From contig JAGDZU010000004.1 of NCBI GenBank assembly GCA_049115575.1, positions 248,001 to 312,000 of the forward strand: a stretch of DNA of 64,000 nucleotides, given 5' to 3'. Below are positions 52,105 through 61,500 of the stretch, in pieces. Position numbers and translations under genes: made by a program. The stretch is from JAHEKB01 sp049115575 (GTDB lineage Bacteria; Bacteroidota; Bacteroidia; NS11-12g; UBA9320). The notes under the pieces are model-generated. The model searched no databases. It was not told the DNA's origin and was given only the letters and a program-made list of their open reading frames with translations. The first letter of the stretch is position 1. Each line of letters starts with the position of its first letter.

Positions 52105-53337
52105 ATGCATACCTGGATAAACATAGATCAGCAATCAGATTTTAGCATTTACAATCTTCCCTATGGCGTATTTATGCGCGACGGACAGGCAACACCTGGT
52201 GTTGCAATTGGTGACTCCATCATAGATCTTAAAGCCTGTGCCATGCTAGGCATATTTGATCATATAGAATTCGACAAAGCCGTTTTTGACAGTTCAGTAC
52301 TGAATGATTTTATTTCTACTGGTAAAAAGGTGTGGTCTGAAGTAAGAAAGACTTTACAAGAGCATTTGACCAATGAAAACTCCAAGTTGTTTGAATTCAA
52401 ATCAAAACTTTTAGTTGATCGTTTACAGGCTGAAATGCGTCTTCCAATTCAAATTGGTGATTATACAGACTTTTATAGCAGTATAGAGCACGCTACCAAT
52501 GTAGGCAAGATGTTTAGACCGGATAATCCATTGCTTCCAAACTGGAAACATATACCTGTGGGATATCACGGAAGAAGCAGTTCCATAGTAATTAGCGGCA
52601 CAGACATTAAAAGACCACATGGACAAACAATGGCTCCAGATGCGAACAGTCCTTCTTATGGGCCAAGTAAAAGAATGGATCTTGAGTTGGAAATGGGTTA
52701 TGTGATTGGCAGACCAACTAAACTTGGCGAGCAAATAGATGTTAATACGGCTGAAGATTTCATTTTCGGGAAAGTAATATTCAACGATTGGAGTGCAAGA
52801 GACATTCAAAAGTGGGAATATGTTCCCTTAGGGCCTTTTTTAGGAAAGAATTTTGGATCGAGTATGTCTGCATGGATAGTAACCATGGAAGCATTAGAAC
52901 CTTTCAGATGTGAAAGCATTGCTCAAGAACCAGAGGTTCTGCCATACTTGCAATTCAGTGGGAATAAGAACTACGATATAAATCTTGAAGTAGATCTTAT
53001 AACAGAGGAAGGTAATGCCACAACCATTGCTAAAAGCAACTTCAAGTATATGTATTGGAACATGGCACAACAACTTGCTCACCACACTGTAAATGGTTGT
53101 AATGTTAACGTTGGTGATTTAATGGCCAGTGGCACTATAAGCGGGCGAGATAAAGGCAGCTACGGAAGCATGCTGGAATTGAGTTGGGGTGGAAAAGAAC
53201 AAGTTCAACTCAATGATGGCTCAAGCAGAACATTTATAAATGATGGCGACAGCATAGACATTCGCGCTTGGTGTGAAAAAGATGGAAAAAGAGTGGGATT
53301 TGGTAATTGTTTAGGGAAGATTTTACCTGCTGATTAA
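52105..53337 (+). CDS. fahA: Fumarylacetoacetase
   Basis: FahA cleaves fumarylacetoacetate to fumarate and acetoacetate, the last step of tyrosine/phenylalanine catabolism. The N-terminal SH3-like domain runs to about residue 115. The catalytic domain has QIGDYTDFYSSIEHATN near 111-127 with the first metal Asp, ELEMGYVIG near 195-203, FNDWSARDIQKWEYVPLGPF near 229-248, and GTISGRDKGSYGSMLEL near 346-362. The length of 410 aa matches eukaryote-like FAH. It is 24 bases after leuS on the same strand. The rest of the homogentisate pathway is not in the window. Confidence 0.94.
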   Translation: MHTWINIDQQSDFSIYNLPYGVFMRDGQATPGVAIGDSIIDLKACAMLGIFDHIEFDKAVFDSSVLNDFISTGKKVWSEVRKTLQEHLTNENSKLFEFKSKLLVDRLQAEMRLPIQIGDYTDFYSSIEHATNVGKMFRPDNPLLPNWKHIPVGYHGRSSSIVISGTDIKRPHGQTMAPDANSPSYGPSKRMDLELEMGYVIGRPTKLGEQIDVNTAEDFIFGKVIFNDWSARDIQKWEYVPLGPFLGKNFGSSMSAWIVTMEALEPFRCESIAQEPEVLPYLQFSGNKNYDINLEVDLITEEGNATTIAKSNFKYMYWNMAQQLAHHTVNGCNVNVGDLMASGTISGRDKGSYGSMLELSWGGKEQVQLNDGSSRTFINDGDSIDIRAWCEKDGKRVGFGNCLGKILPAD

Positions 53338-53855
53338 TCAAACAAACCTGTTGAGATTAATATCTCAAACAAATACCACTTACCATTGATTTCTGTTACA
53401 GTGACTGGTACATCAATTTCTTCTCCTTTATAATCCATAAAAATGATTAGCGGCTTTGGTGTAGAAGGGCTGCCATCAGATTCGTATTTAAAGCTTTTAT
53501 ACTTGAGCTTAGATCTATCTATATCATTTTCATTAATTGCATTTTGAATATTGAGCATATTTTCCTCAAAGCGCTTTTTCATAGGAGCAATGATTTCATT
53601 CTCCATTGTTTCGTTCTCAATCACTTTACCTGGAGTCATCATAATTCCAACAATGCCAGCCGTGAGTGCATATTCATCTAAGAGTGAATTATCATTTTCA
53701 ACAATTGCTCGAACAAAAGTCTTTGCCAACTTTTCTGGATTGTTGGTATTCATATGAGGAGCAACATTGCTTGTAGTTTCAGTTTTAGAAGCACCACAAC
53801 TTGCACTTAGCACAGTCAGTGCTATGAAAAAAATAGATAGAAAATTCTTAATCAT
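53334..53855 (-). CDS. Lipoprotein of unknown function (173 aa)
   Basis: A type II signal peptide ends in the lipobox LSASC, with the lipidated cysteine at residue 20. The residues after it (GASKTETTSN) lack the run of acidic residues associated with surface export in flavobacteria, so it is probably on the periplasmic face. The mature part of about 150 aa looks alpha/beta (PEKLAKTFVRAIVENDNSLLDEY), similar in feel to NTF2-like DUF4878 proteins, but I cannot assign it firmly. The start is ATG 53855. It overlaps the RRM gene by eight bases and fahA by four (TTAA). Confidence 0.65.
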   Translation of the reverse strand: MIKNFLSIFFIALTVLSASCGASKTETTSNVAPHMNTNNPEKLAKTFVRAIVENDNSLLDEYALTAGIVGIMMTPGKVIENETMENEIIAPMKKRFEENMLNIQNAINENDIDRSKLKYKSFKYESDGSPSTPKPLIIFMDYKGEEIDVPVTVTEINGKWYLFEILISTGLFD

Positions 53856-54162
53856 TCCTCGGCTTACGGGGTCTCAATTTTCTCCCAGTCTTGCTCAATT
53901 TAACATCATCTGATTTCTCAGGACGAGGTCTGGCGATTTGAACAGAAATTGGACGACCGTTGATTTTTCGAGTGTTAATGTTTTGAATAGCTGCTATGGC
54001 GCCATCTTGATCGGCCATTAATACAAATCCATAGCCTTTGGATTTTCTGGATTCTAAATCAATTAATATTTTAACTGATTTTACCTCTCCATACTCACTA
54101 AACATCTGATTTAAATCATCTTCCGTAATAGTATAATCAATGTTAGAAACAAATAGGTTCAT
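53848..54162 (-). CDS. RRM-type RNA-binding protein (104 aa)
   Basis: A single RRM occupies residues 1-80. RNP2 is LFVSNI at 3-8 and RNP1 is KGYGFVLM at 42-49, with the aromatic residues that stack on RNA bases present. The C-terminal tail (about 80-104) is Arg/Lys/Pro-rich and ends GRKLRPRKPRND. Single-RRM glycine-poor proteins like this are common in Bacteroidota and cyanobacteria and are often cold-induced, with partly known roles. A strong promoter lies about 70 bases upstream, leaving a leader of roughly 64 bases. It overlaps the lipoprotein gene by eight bases. Confidence 0.9.
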   Translation of the reverse strand: MNLFVSNIDYTITEDDLNQMFSEYGEVKSVKILIDLESRKSKGYGFVLMADQDGAIAAIQNINTRKINGRPISVQIARPRPEKSDDVKLSKTGRKLRPRKPRND

Positions 54163-54231
54163 TGGTTACTGTTTTGTGTGATAAGGCAATCAAAAGCATG
54201 GCTAATGTGCTATCACTAACTAATATTACGT

Positions 54232-54264
54232 CAAATGTAGGGGTAAAAATTAATAATGACTCAA
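54232..54264 (-). promoter_or_regulatory. Promoter of the RRM-lipoprotein transcript
   Basis: On the minus strand TTG (54264-54262), 22 bp and TACATTTG (54239-54232) match both Bacteroidota elements at normal spacing. The start would be near 54226, giving an unusually long leader here of about 64 bases. Confidence 0.6.
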
Positions 54265-54282
54265 GTAGCGTCTTCGTTTTTC

Positions 54283-54290
54283 TATTTTTG
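54283..54290 (+). promoter_or_regulatory. -7 box (TATTTTTG) of the semialdehyde dehydrogenase gene
   Basis: An exact TAnnTTTG match, with the G seven bases before ATG 54297, suggests a nearly leaderless transcript. No -33 TTG at standard spacing is visible. Confidence 0.4.
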
Positions 54291-54296
54291 CCTTGA

Positions 54297-55745
54297 ATGT
54301 TCAAACTCAAGAATTACATTAATGGAAAGCTTATAGAACCCGATAATGGAGCCTATATAGACAATTTTGACCCTTCATGTGGTCAAGTGTATTCTCAAAT
54401 ACCAAACTCTGGTAAAGAAGATGTAGAGAAGGCTATAGACGCCGCAAGAGCGGCATTTGACAGTTGGAGTAATTTAAAGAATACCGAAAGGGCTAGTTGG
54501 TTACAAAAAATATCAGACGGTATAGATGCCAAAATCTCAATATTAGCTGAAGCTGAAAGTAAAGACAATGGCAAGCCTCTTTGGCTAGCTGCTAAAGTGG
54601 ATATTCCTAGAGCACGAGACAATTTCGCATTTTATGCTACTGCCATAAAACATTACGCTTCTGAAAGCCATAGAACTTCGGAGTTTGTGGTGAATTATAC
54701 AAGCAGAAAACCCATAGGAGTTGCCGCATGTATTTCTCCTTGGAATCTTCCATTATACCTCTTCAGTTGGAAAATTGCTCCGGCTTTAGCTGCGGGCAAT
54801 ACTGTTGTAGCCAAACCTTCTGAAGTAACTCCAATGACCGCTTATTTACTTTCTGAAATCTGTGAAGAAATCGGTTTACCTGCGGGTGTTTTGAACATCG
54901 TTCATGGCTTAGGAGGAGAAACTGGAAATCATATCATTTCTCATGATGATATAGACTTAGTATCATTCACTGGAGGAACCGCAACAGGTGCCCATATCGC
55001 CTCTGTTGTTGCTCCAAAGTTTAAAAAGATGTCTCTGGAACTGGGTGGTAAAAACCCAAATATCATTTTCGATGACTGCGATTTCGATAAAGCTCTAAGA
55101 ACAACGGTAAACTCCTCATTCTCTAACCAAGGTCAGATTTGTCTCTGTGGTTCTAGAATCTATGTGCAAAGAGGAATCTATGAGAAATTTAGAGATGCAT
55201 TCGTAGCTAAAACCAAAAAGATGAAAGTGGGAGATCCTTCAGCTGAAGATTCTAGATTAGGAGCGATAGTTTCCAAAGCGCATTATGAGAAAGTGCTATC
55301 CTACATTGAACTCGCCAAAGAAGAAGGCGGAACGGTTTTAGCTGGCGGCAATTCAGTACAACTAGAGGGTGAGCTTGCCAATGGATGGTATATAGCTCCT
55401 ACCATCATTGAAGGTTTAAACGAGCAATGTAGAACCAATCAAGAAGAAATATTTGGGCCAGTGGTCACTATTCAAGTATTCGATACTGAAGAAGAAGTGA
55501 TTGAATTAGCCAACAGTACAGATTATGGACTGGCTGCCACTATTTGGACAGAAAACCTTAGAAAGGCACATCGCATGGCTGATAAAGTAAAAAGTGGAAT
55601 TATTTGGATTAATTGCTGGTTGCTCAGAGATCTTAGAACTCCGTTTGGAGGTATGAAAGACAGTGGTGTTGGAAGAGAAGGTGGATGGGAAGCACTTAAC
55701 TTCTTTACAGAACCCAAGAACATTTGCATTAAATATGACGAATAA
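54297..55745 (+). CDS. Aldehyde dehydrogenase, 2-aminomuconate/2-hydroxymuconate-semialdehyde type
   Basis: The ALDH fold has ISPWNLPLYLFSWKIAPALAAGN near 144-166 (catalytic Asn), the VVAKPSEVTP NAD site, SFTGGTATG near 223-231, LELGGKNPNIIF near 244-255 (catalytic Glu), and the nucleophile Cys in NQGQICLCGSRIYV near 275-288. The segment WLLRDLRTPFGGMKDSGVGREGG near 439-461 is typical of 2-aminomuconic and 2-hydroxymuconic semialdehyde dehydrogenases (AmnC/DmpC, ALDH8A1). A role in kynurenine or aromatic catabolism is therefore likely, though no other pathway gene is adjacent. A strong terminator follows. Confidence 0.86.
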   Translation: MFKLKNYINGKLIEPDNGAYIDNFDPSCGQVYSQIPNSGKEDVEKAIDAARAAFDSWSNLKNTERASWLQKISDGIDAKISILAEAESKDNGKPLWLAAKVDIPRARDNFAFYATAIKHYASESHRTSEFVVNYTSRKPIGVAACISPWNLPLYLFSWKIAPALAAGNTVVAKPSEVTPMTAYLLSEICEEIGLPAGVLNIVHGLGGETGNHIISHDDIDLVSFTGGTATGAHIASVVAPKFKKMSLELGGKNPNIIFDDCDFDKALRTTVNSSFSNQGQICLCGSRIYVQRGIYEKFRDAFVAKTKKMKVGDPSAEDSRLGAIVSKAHYEKVLSYIELAKEEGGTVLAGGNSVQLEGELANGWYIAPTIIEGLNEQCRTNQEEIFGPVVTIQVFDTEEEVIELANSTDYGLAATIWTENLRKAHRMADKVKSGIIWINCWLLRDLRTPFGGMKDSGVGREGGWEALNFFTEPKNICIKYDE

Positions 55746-55771
55746 AAAAAGGGGCTTAACGCCCCTTTTTT
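55745..55771. terminator. Bidirectional intrinsic terminator
   Basis: GGGGC (55751-55755), a 5-base loop and GCCCC (55761-55765), flanked by A and T runs of six or more, make a terminator that works both ways. It separates the aldehyde dehydrogenase gene from the convergent Sus operon and ends both. Confidence 0.9.
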
Positions 55772-55791
55772 ATTTTATCGAATACTGACTA

Positions 55792-56277
55792 TTAAAAGTC
55801 ATCTTCTACAAATCCTGTACGTCTGTGTCCTGAGACAACGTACTCTGTTCCTGGAGTATCATCTCCAAATCCAACTACCATATAGATACTATCAGTAACT
55901 ACACCAGTTTTAGATTTACCTCCGTCAGTAATTACCTTACCATTTTTGATAACGATATTCACTGGATATGCTTGGTTCTCTAAACTATCAGATTGTCCAA
56001 AAGACATTCCTTCAGGATTTGCAGCAACCTTTGCTTTAAAATCCCAGAAATGTGCTTCATCAGACACCCAGATTTGAGCACCATCATTAGCTGCAGTGTT
56101 AAATGTTAACATGGTTGAGTAACCATGTCCAACATCTGTACCACCCAAATTATAGGTAACGTACCACTCACCAGCTATCTGATGCCCAGCATACATTTCA
56201 GGTTCATACTCTTCTTGGCATGAACTGATAAATGCTACTAGAGCAATCAGCATTACTATTCCTTTTATTTTTTTCAT
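55792..56277 (-). CDS. Outer-membrane lipoprotein, lipid-binding PF12888-like
   Basis: The type II signal peptide ends at FISSC with the lipidated Cys at residue 20, followed by QEEYEPE, an acidic run consistent with surface export in flavobacteria. The mature domain contains GEWYVTYN, LTFNTAANDGAQIWVSD and the C-terminal VVSGHRRTGFVEDDF. From memory these match the putative lipid-binding domain PF12888 that occurs at the end of Sus-like operons. ATG 56277 is preferred to a TTG at 56289. It is the last gene of the Sus operon, 12 bases after its neighbour, before a strong terminator. Confidence 0.8.
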   Translation of the reverse strand: MKKIKGIVMLIALVAFISSCQEEYEPEMYAGHQIAGEWYVTYNLGGTDVGHGYSTMLTFNTAANDGAQIWVSDEAHFWDFKAKVAANPEGMSFGQSDSLENQAYPVNIVIKNGKVITDGGKSKTGVVTDSIYMVVGFGDDTPGTEYVVSGHRRTGFVEDDF

Positions 56278-56289
56278 GTTTTGTCTCAA

Positions 56290-57015
56290 TTAAAGTGCAA
56301 CTTGTGTTAACTGTATATCCCAGTTCCATCCAGTAAGAGCCCAATCACAATCAAAGCTAACTGTTTTAGCACCTGCGTCAACAGTCATTGCGTTAAAGGT
56401 GATGTCTCCACCCCATGTTGGGTGACTTGGAGTATTGAAACTGAAATCATTTGTTCCAATGTCATTTGCAGTAATTACTGTACCGCGAGCTGCATAAGCA
56501 AGACCATAACCTAGATTTAGTTCGTAATAAGAACCAAAAGCACATGACATGCCAAAAGTTCCATCACTGTTCTTCCAAATTAGGACATACTCAGTTGCAG
56601 TTGTTTTAGGATCACCATTTCTAATGATTCTAGCGGTATAAAGACCTTCTATACTAGTAGTTAGGTCTCCAGTTTTAACCACATAAACAACACGTCCAGC
56701 GGTACCGCTGAAACCATCTTTGTTGCTGGCAGAATAAGTTAATACGTATCTATCAGATACATTACCATCTACGGTGCTACCACCACGGTATTGTCCTACC
56801 GCTGAAGTTGTAACAGGAATACTATTACCACCTTCGCTGGCATCAACACCAGGATCTGTAAATGTTGTACCCAAGGACACAAACATTGGATCGGCTCCTG
56901 AAACTGTAAAAATCGGGTAGTTCGTTTCTCTTGCAAAACCACTAGTGGTATCTTTTTCACAAGAAGCTAGAACACCTACAGTCAATAAAGCCAAGACTAA
57001 TTTTAATGTTTTCAT
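56290..57015 (-). CDS. Sus-operon lipoprotein, DUF5012/Ig-like domain
   Basis: The type II signal peptide ends at LASC, Cys19, followed by EKDTT. Residues about 33-110 form an Ig-like DUF5011/5012-type domain (DPMFVSLGTTFTDPGVDASEGG, YVLTYSASNKDGF). The C-terminal half (about 120-241) is beta-rich. Such proteins accompany SusC/SusD pairs in Bacteroides and are surface-exposed, probably helping to bind the ligand. The order SusC, SusD, this protein and the PF12888-like lipoprotein is shared with known Sus-like loci. The gap to SusD is 21 bases. Confidence 0.78.
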   Translation of the reverse strand: MKTLKLVLALLTVGVLASCEKDTTSGFARETNYPIFTVSGADPMFVSLGTTFTDPGVDASEGGNSIPVTTSAVGQYRGGSTVDGNVSDRYVLTYSASNKDGFSGTAGRVVYVVKTGDLTTSIEGLYTARIIRNGDPKTTATEYVLIWKNSDGTFGMSCAFGSYYELNLGYGLAYAARGTVITANDIGTNDFSFNTPSHPTWGGDITFNAMTVDAGAKTVSFDCDWALTGWNWDIQLTQVAL

Positions 57016-57036
57016 AATTCTTTTTTTAATTATTAA

Positions 57037-58500
57037 TTATTTTTTATCCCACCAAACTTTTACTCCGATGCCTTGGGCGATTTGTGCAGGAGCGTTGGTA
57101 TTTCTTTGTACTTCTCTATCAGGAACTAACAGTCTTCTTGGTGATTTACCTTGTGGTAAAACACTTCCGAAAGAATAAGTCAATTCTCCAACATCAGCCG
57201 CCATTCCTTGATCTGCAGCAGCCTGGAAAGGAGGATACTGGGTTCTATTTCTCTCAAAGAAACCTTCAAGATTCATAAAGTTTGCCAGTGCTATCCATTT
57301 CTGAACCATAATTGGTCCAATATCTGTCTCTACATCGCCAGTTGGAACAAATTCATATGTACCTCCTGTACCATATAATGCAGAAGCACCAGACACTCCA
57401 TGCATAGCAAATGAAGCCTCAATACCAGCCTCATAAGCCGCTTTAGCTCCAGAACCACTTGCATATCTCACCAATGCCTCAGCTACTAAGAAATCTTTCT
57501 CAGCTACCATCATGAAGTAAACAGGATCTGTTGCCCCAATGTTTGGTGTAGATAATTCCCCGTTAGGAATGTCCCTATTTGCGAAGTCTCCTTGAATCTT
57601 AGCTTTATGGCCAGCTGAACCGGCAACATAAATTCCGTCAATTCTAGGATCCGCAGATAGTTGTAACATTTGAAGCATAGAAAGACTAGCTCTGTTATTT
57701 ACATCTCCTAAACGACTAACTTGGATTTCGTAGTAAGGATTTCTCTTTCCTTGCTCTGCTCCAAAGTCAGCAAATTTGGCATCCTTAGTAATGAAGTTAT
57801 CATCTGCAATCAAAGCGTTTACTGCAGCTGCATCTGCAGATGAAGTATAAGCCATACGCATGTACATCTTCAATTTCAAGGTATTTGCAAATCTGACCCA
57901 TTCAGCCATATCGCCTCCGTATATAATATCACGAGTTCCAGGATCTAATCCAGCACCTCCAGAATTATAACGGCTAACAGCATCATCAATTCTACTCAAT
58001 AGAGCAGGATAGATATCAGCGCCATTATCAAACTTTGGGTTAAAGTTTAAAGATCCTTTTAAGGCATCATTGAAAGGAACATCATTGTAAAGGTCAGCCA
58101 ACATCTGGAAAGAATATGCCTGAATCAATGTAGCAATCAGATAATATGCATTATCTCCACTTTCTGTTGCTTTATCTCTAATAATCTGCAGATCATTTAA
58201 ACCACCAGCATAAGCTTCTTGCCATTGGTTGTCGAATTTATCTGATGGTACATTGTACTCATCATAATCTTCATATTGACCTGCATCAGGTGCTTGAGTA
58301 TAATATTGAGCCCAATACCCTCCTAAAGTTCCATAGTCTCCTCCAAAAGTTACCATCATTGATGATTGCGCTCCTGGTAATAATAAATCTATGGATACGT
58401 CTGATGGGTTGTTTGGATCATCATTAATATCAAAGAACTCATTACATGAGGTGGATACGAGGATCAAGCTTAAAAACAATACTTTATATAAATTTTTCAT
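57037..58500 (-). CDS. SusD/RagB-family nutrient-binding lipoprotein
   Basis: SusD-type lipoproteins form a lid over the SusC barrel and capture the ligand. The type II signal ends VSTSC with Cys19, followed by NEFFDINDDPNNPSD, a segment typical of the SusD-like_2 group. The helical TPR-like core contains RIDDAVSRYNSGG and ILADLYNDVPF-like elements (LADLYNDVPFNDAL near 132-145). The C-terminal segment has LPQGKSPRRLLVPDREVQRN. The length of 487 aa is usual. No CAZyme or sulfatase is nearby, so glycan specificity is not supported. It is 14 bases after the SusC gene. Confidence 0.9.
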   Translation of the reverse strand: MKNLYKVLFLSLILVSTSCNEFFDINDDPNNPSDVSIDLLLPGAQSSMMVTFGGDYGTLGGYWAQYYTQAPDAGQYEDYDEYNVPSDKFDNQWQEAYAGGLNDLQIIRDKATESGDNAYYLIATLIQAYSFQMLADLYNDVPFNDALKGSLNFNPKFDNGADIYPALLSRIDDAVSRYNSGGAGLDPGTRDIIYGGDMAEWVRFANTLKLKMYMRMAYTSSADAAAVNALIADDNFITKDAKFADFGAEQGKRNPYYEIQVSRLGDVNNRASLSMLQMLQLSADPRIDGIYVAGSAGHKAKIQGDFANRDIPNGELSTPNIGATDPVYFMMVAEKDFLVAEALVRYASGSGAKAAYEAGIEASFAMHGVSGASALYGTGGTYEFVPTGDVETDIGPIMVQKWIALANFMNLEGFFERNRTQYPPFQAAADQGMAADVGELTYSFGSVLPQGKSPRRLLVPDREVQRNTNAPAQIAQGIGVKVWWDKK

Positions 58501-58514
58501 TTTTGATTCTCTTT

Positions 58515-61500
58515 TTATAGGTTAAACATTAATGCAAATCCGTAAGATCTTGTTGTAGGGTTCGCACTGAACTCACCAAAACTAGACTCAATTGTGCTTG
58601 TACTCCATGAAGTTACTTCAGGATCAACAAATTGATTGTCAACAGGAGTCCAAAGGAACAAGTTACGTCCAATTAAACTCACTGTAACACCTGCAAATGG
58701 TGTTTTATCAGTGATGTTCTGAGGTAATCTGTAGCTCAATACAACTTCTCTCAGTTTAGTAAATGATTTATCGATCACATTCTGTCTGTCTAGAGCAGAT
58801 GCTCTGTGATAATCATCCATATGTGCAGGATCTACTGGAATCGTATTTTCTACATAAGAGAAAGTACCATCACCGTTATCAATTTTCTGAACTGAATTAG
58901 GAACAACAAATGGCTTTCTGTCATTCAAGGTAGTTTTTACACTATTACCAGTAAAGAAGTTAATATCCGCTGTTCTTGAGAACATAAGACCACCTTGACG
59001 AGTATCAAATGTAAATCCAAGGCTTAAACCTTTCCAAGACAATGAATTAGATATACCTAATATGTAATTGTTTTGTGCATTTCCATAATACTCCTTATCA
59101 GTTGCTGCAACTGGAACTCCATTAGCATCAACCACAATTTGATCTGGATTGTCAGGATTAGTTTCTGGAACTTCTCCTTTAAATATACCAATTGGCTGTC
59201 CTGCCACTGCAACAAATGCTGTAGTAGATAATCCACCAAGTGCTAATTCTTCAATAGAAGGATCTAGTTGATCTACATTGTTTCTGTTTCTAGTGAAGTT
59301 ACCAGAAATCATCCAATTTAAACCATCCTCATTTCTAAGAATTCTATAAGAAAGAACAGCTTCAATACCTTGATTAGTAATTTGAGCTGGATTAGCAAAA
59401 TAATAAGTCCAACCACTAGAAGGAGCCAATGATACTTGTAGTATTTGGTTTTCTGTAGTTCTATTATAGTAGGTGAAATCTACAATAATTCTGTTGTCCC
59501 AGAATTTCAAATCTGCTCCAATTTCCAACTCTTTAGTAATCTCTGGAGTTAAAGAAGGATTAGCAACTCTATTACCCATTTCAAAGGAGTTAATTCCACT
59601 AGCCAAAGGATAATTAAATGTTCTCCAAGGCATGTAGTTCCCAGCTTGAGTATAAACTTGGCTAATCACATAAGGAGATGCGTCATTACCAGAATGTCCG
59701 TATCCAACTCTCAATTTACCATAATTTAATATCTCAGGAATACCAGCAATTGCGTCAGTGAATACATAACTCACATTAGCCGCAGGATAAAAGAATGCTC
59801 TGTTTTCTTCAGGAAGAGTAGAAGACCAATCATTTCTAGCTGACACATTTAAGAATAAATAGTTTTTGTAGCTTACAGAAGCAATACCAAATGCTCCAAC
59901 CAATCTTCTCAACGTTTCAGTCTCAGAAATATTAGGAGTTGCACCACTATTAGAAACATTGTAGAATCCTCCAATGTCAATTCCATTTACAGACATGAAT
60001 AGAGAATTAGTTCCTCTTTGGTTCATGTTAAGACCACCAGTCACATCTAAATTGATTAAAGAAGACAAGCTCTTATTCCAAGAAAGTAGGAAGTCATGGT
60101 TGAATTGAGTTCTGTTGTTCATTTGCTCACTTACGAAACCAGGATCATCAACACTACCTGCATTCACACCTTCTGGTAAAAGAATGGCTCTGTGAACATG
60201 TGTATTGTGATTCTCTATGTCATAACCAAATCTGTAAGTCGCACTTAAATTATCCAATATATCAATGGTAGTTTCTAAACCTCCATAGAACTTGGTTCCT
60301 TTATAGTCGTTTTGATTGCTGTTTAATATAAAGTAAGGGTTAGTTACACCATATGCTGTAAAATAGTCCTCTACATTATAATATTTAGCCGTATAATCTT
60401 GCATATCTAATACAGACATGTCTCTTGGCAATTGCATGAGGTTATTATATATACCCTCTTGACCTTGCCCTGTTGGAACAAATCCCGTTCTAGTGTCTGC
60501 AAAATTCATTGTACCAGAAACTCTCACTTTACCAAAGCGCTGCATAGCTCTTAAAGCAATGGTATTCCTGTTGTAAACATCAATCGGTTTACCATCTGTA
60601 CCATCTGGGTAAATACCATCGTGATTTACATTAGAGAAAGATGCATAGAAGTTTCTATCTGCATTACCTCCATTGATAGCAACGTGGTTCTTTACACTCA
60701 TTCCAGTTTCAAAGAATTCTCTCACATTGTTTTCAAGTGGGCTAAATGGCTTCAATAGTTGAGAATTATCAACCACTCTGCCAAATACACGATCTCTGTC
60801 ATCCATGATTGGTCCCCAAGAACCATTCTCATCTAACCAGTGATTTCCATCCCATCCTTGACCAAATTTGTTTTGGAATTCTGGCATTCTCAGTACATCA
60901 AAGAAAGTTGTGTTACCAGAGTATGCTACTCCAATCCCTTTTGATTTTGTTGCAACACCTTCGTTACCTTTTTTGGTGGTAATCATAATAACACCATTTG
61001 CCGCTCTTGACCCATATAAGGCAGTTGCATTGGAACCTTTCAAGATGTCCATAGAAGCAATGTCTTCTGGGTTAATAGCATTCAAACCATTTCCAAAGTC
61101 AAAGGCACCACTTAAATTATTGGAACCTAAACTTGAATTTGTAAGAGGAACACCGTCTACAACAATCAGTGGCTGGTTGCCTCCTGTCAGAGATTGCAGC
61201 CCTCTAATTACCACACGTGTTGAAGCACCAGGATCTGTAGATGCAACGTTGATATCCACACCGGCAACTTTACCTTGAATGGAATTCAACACACTACGAT
61301 CACCACCTTCTGTCAAAGCCACATCACTCACCGAGGTGACTGAATAACCAAGACTTCGCGAAGACTTTTTGATGTTTTGTGCAGTAACTACAACTTCACC
61401 TATTGTTTCGTCTGAAGGAGCCATCTTAACCGTAATCGTGGTTGATGTCCCTACTACTACTTCTTTCTCTTTTAAACCAAAAGAAGTAATGACTAAAACA

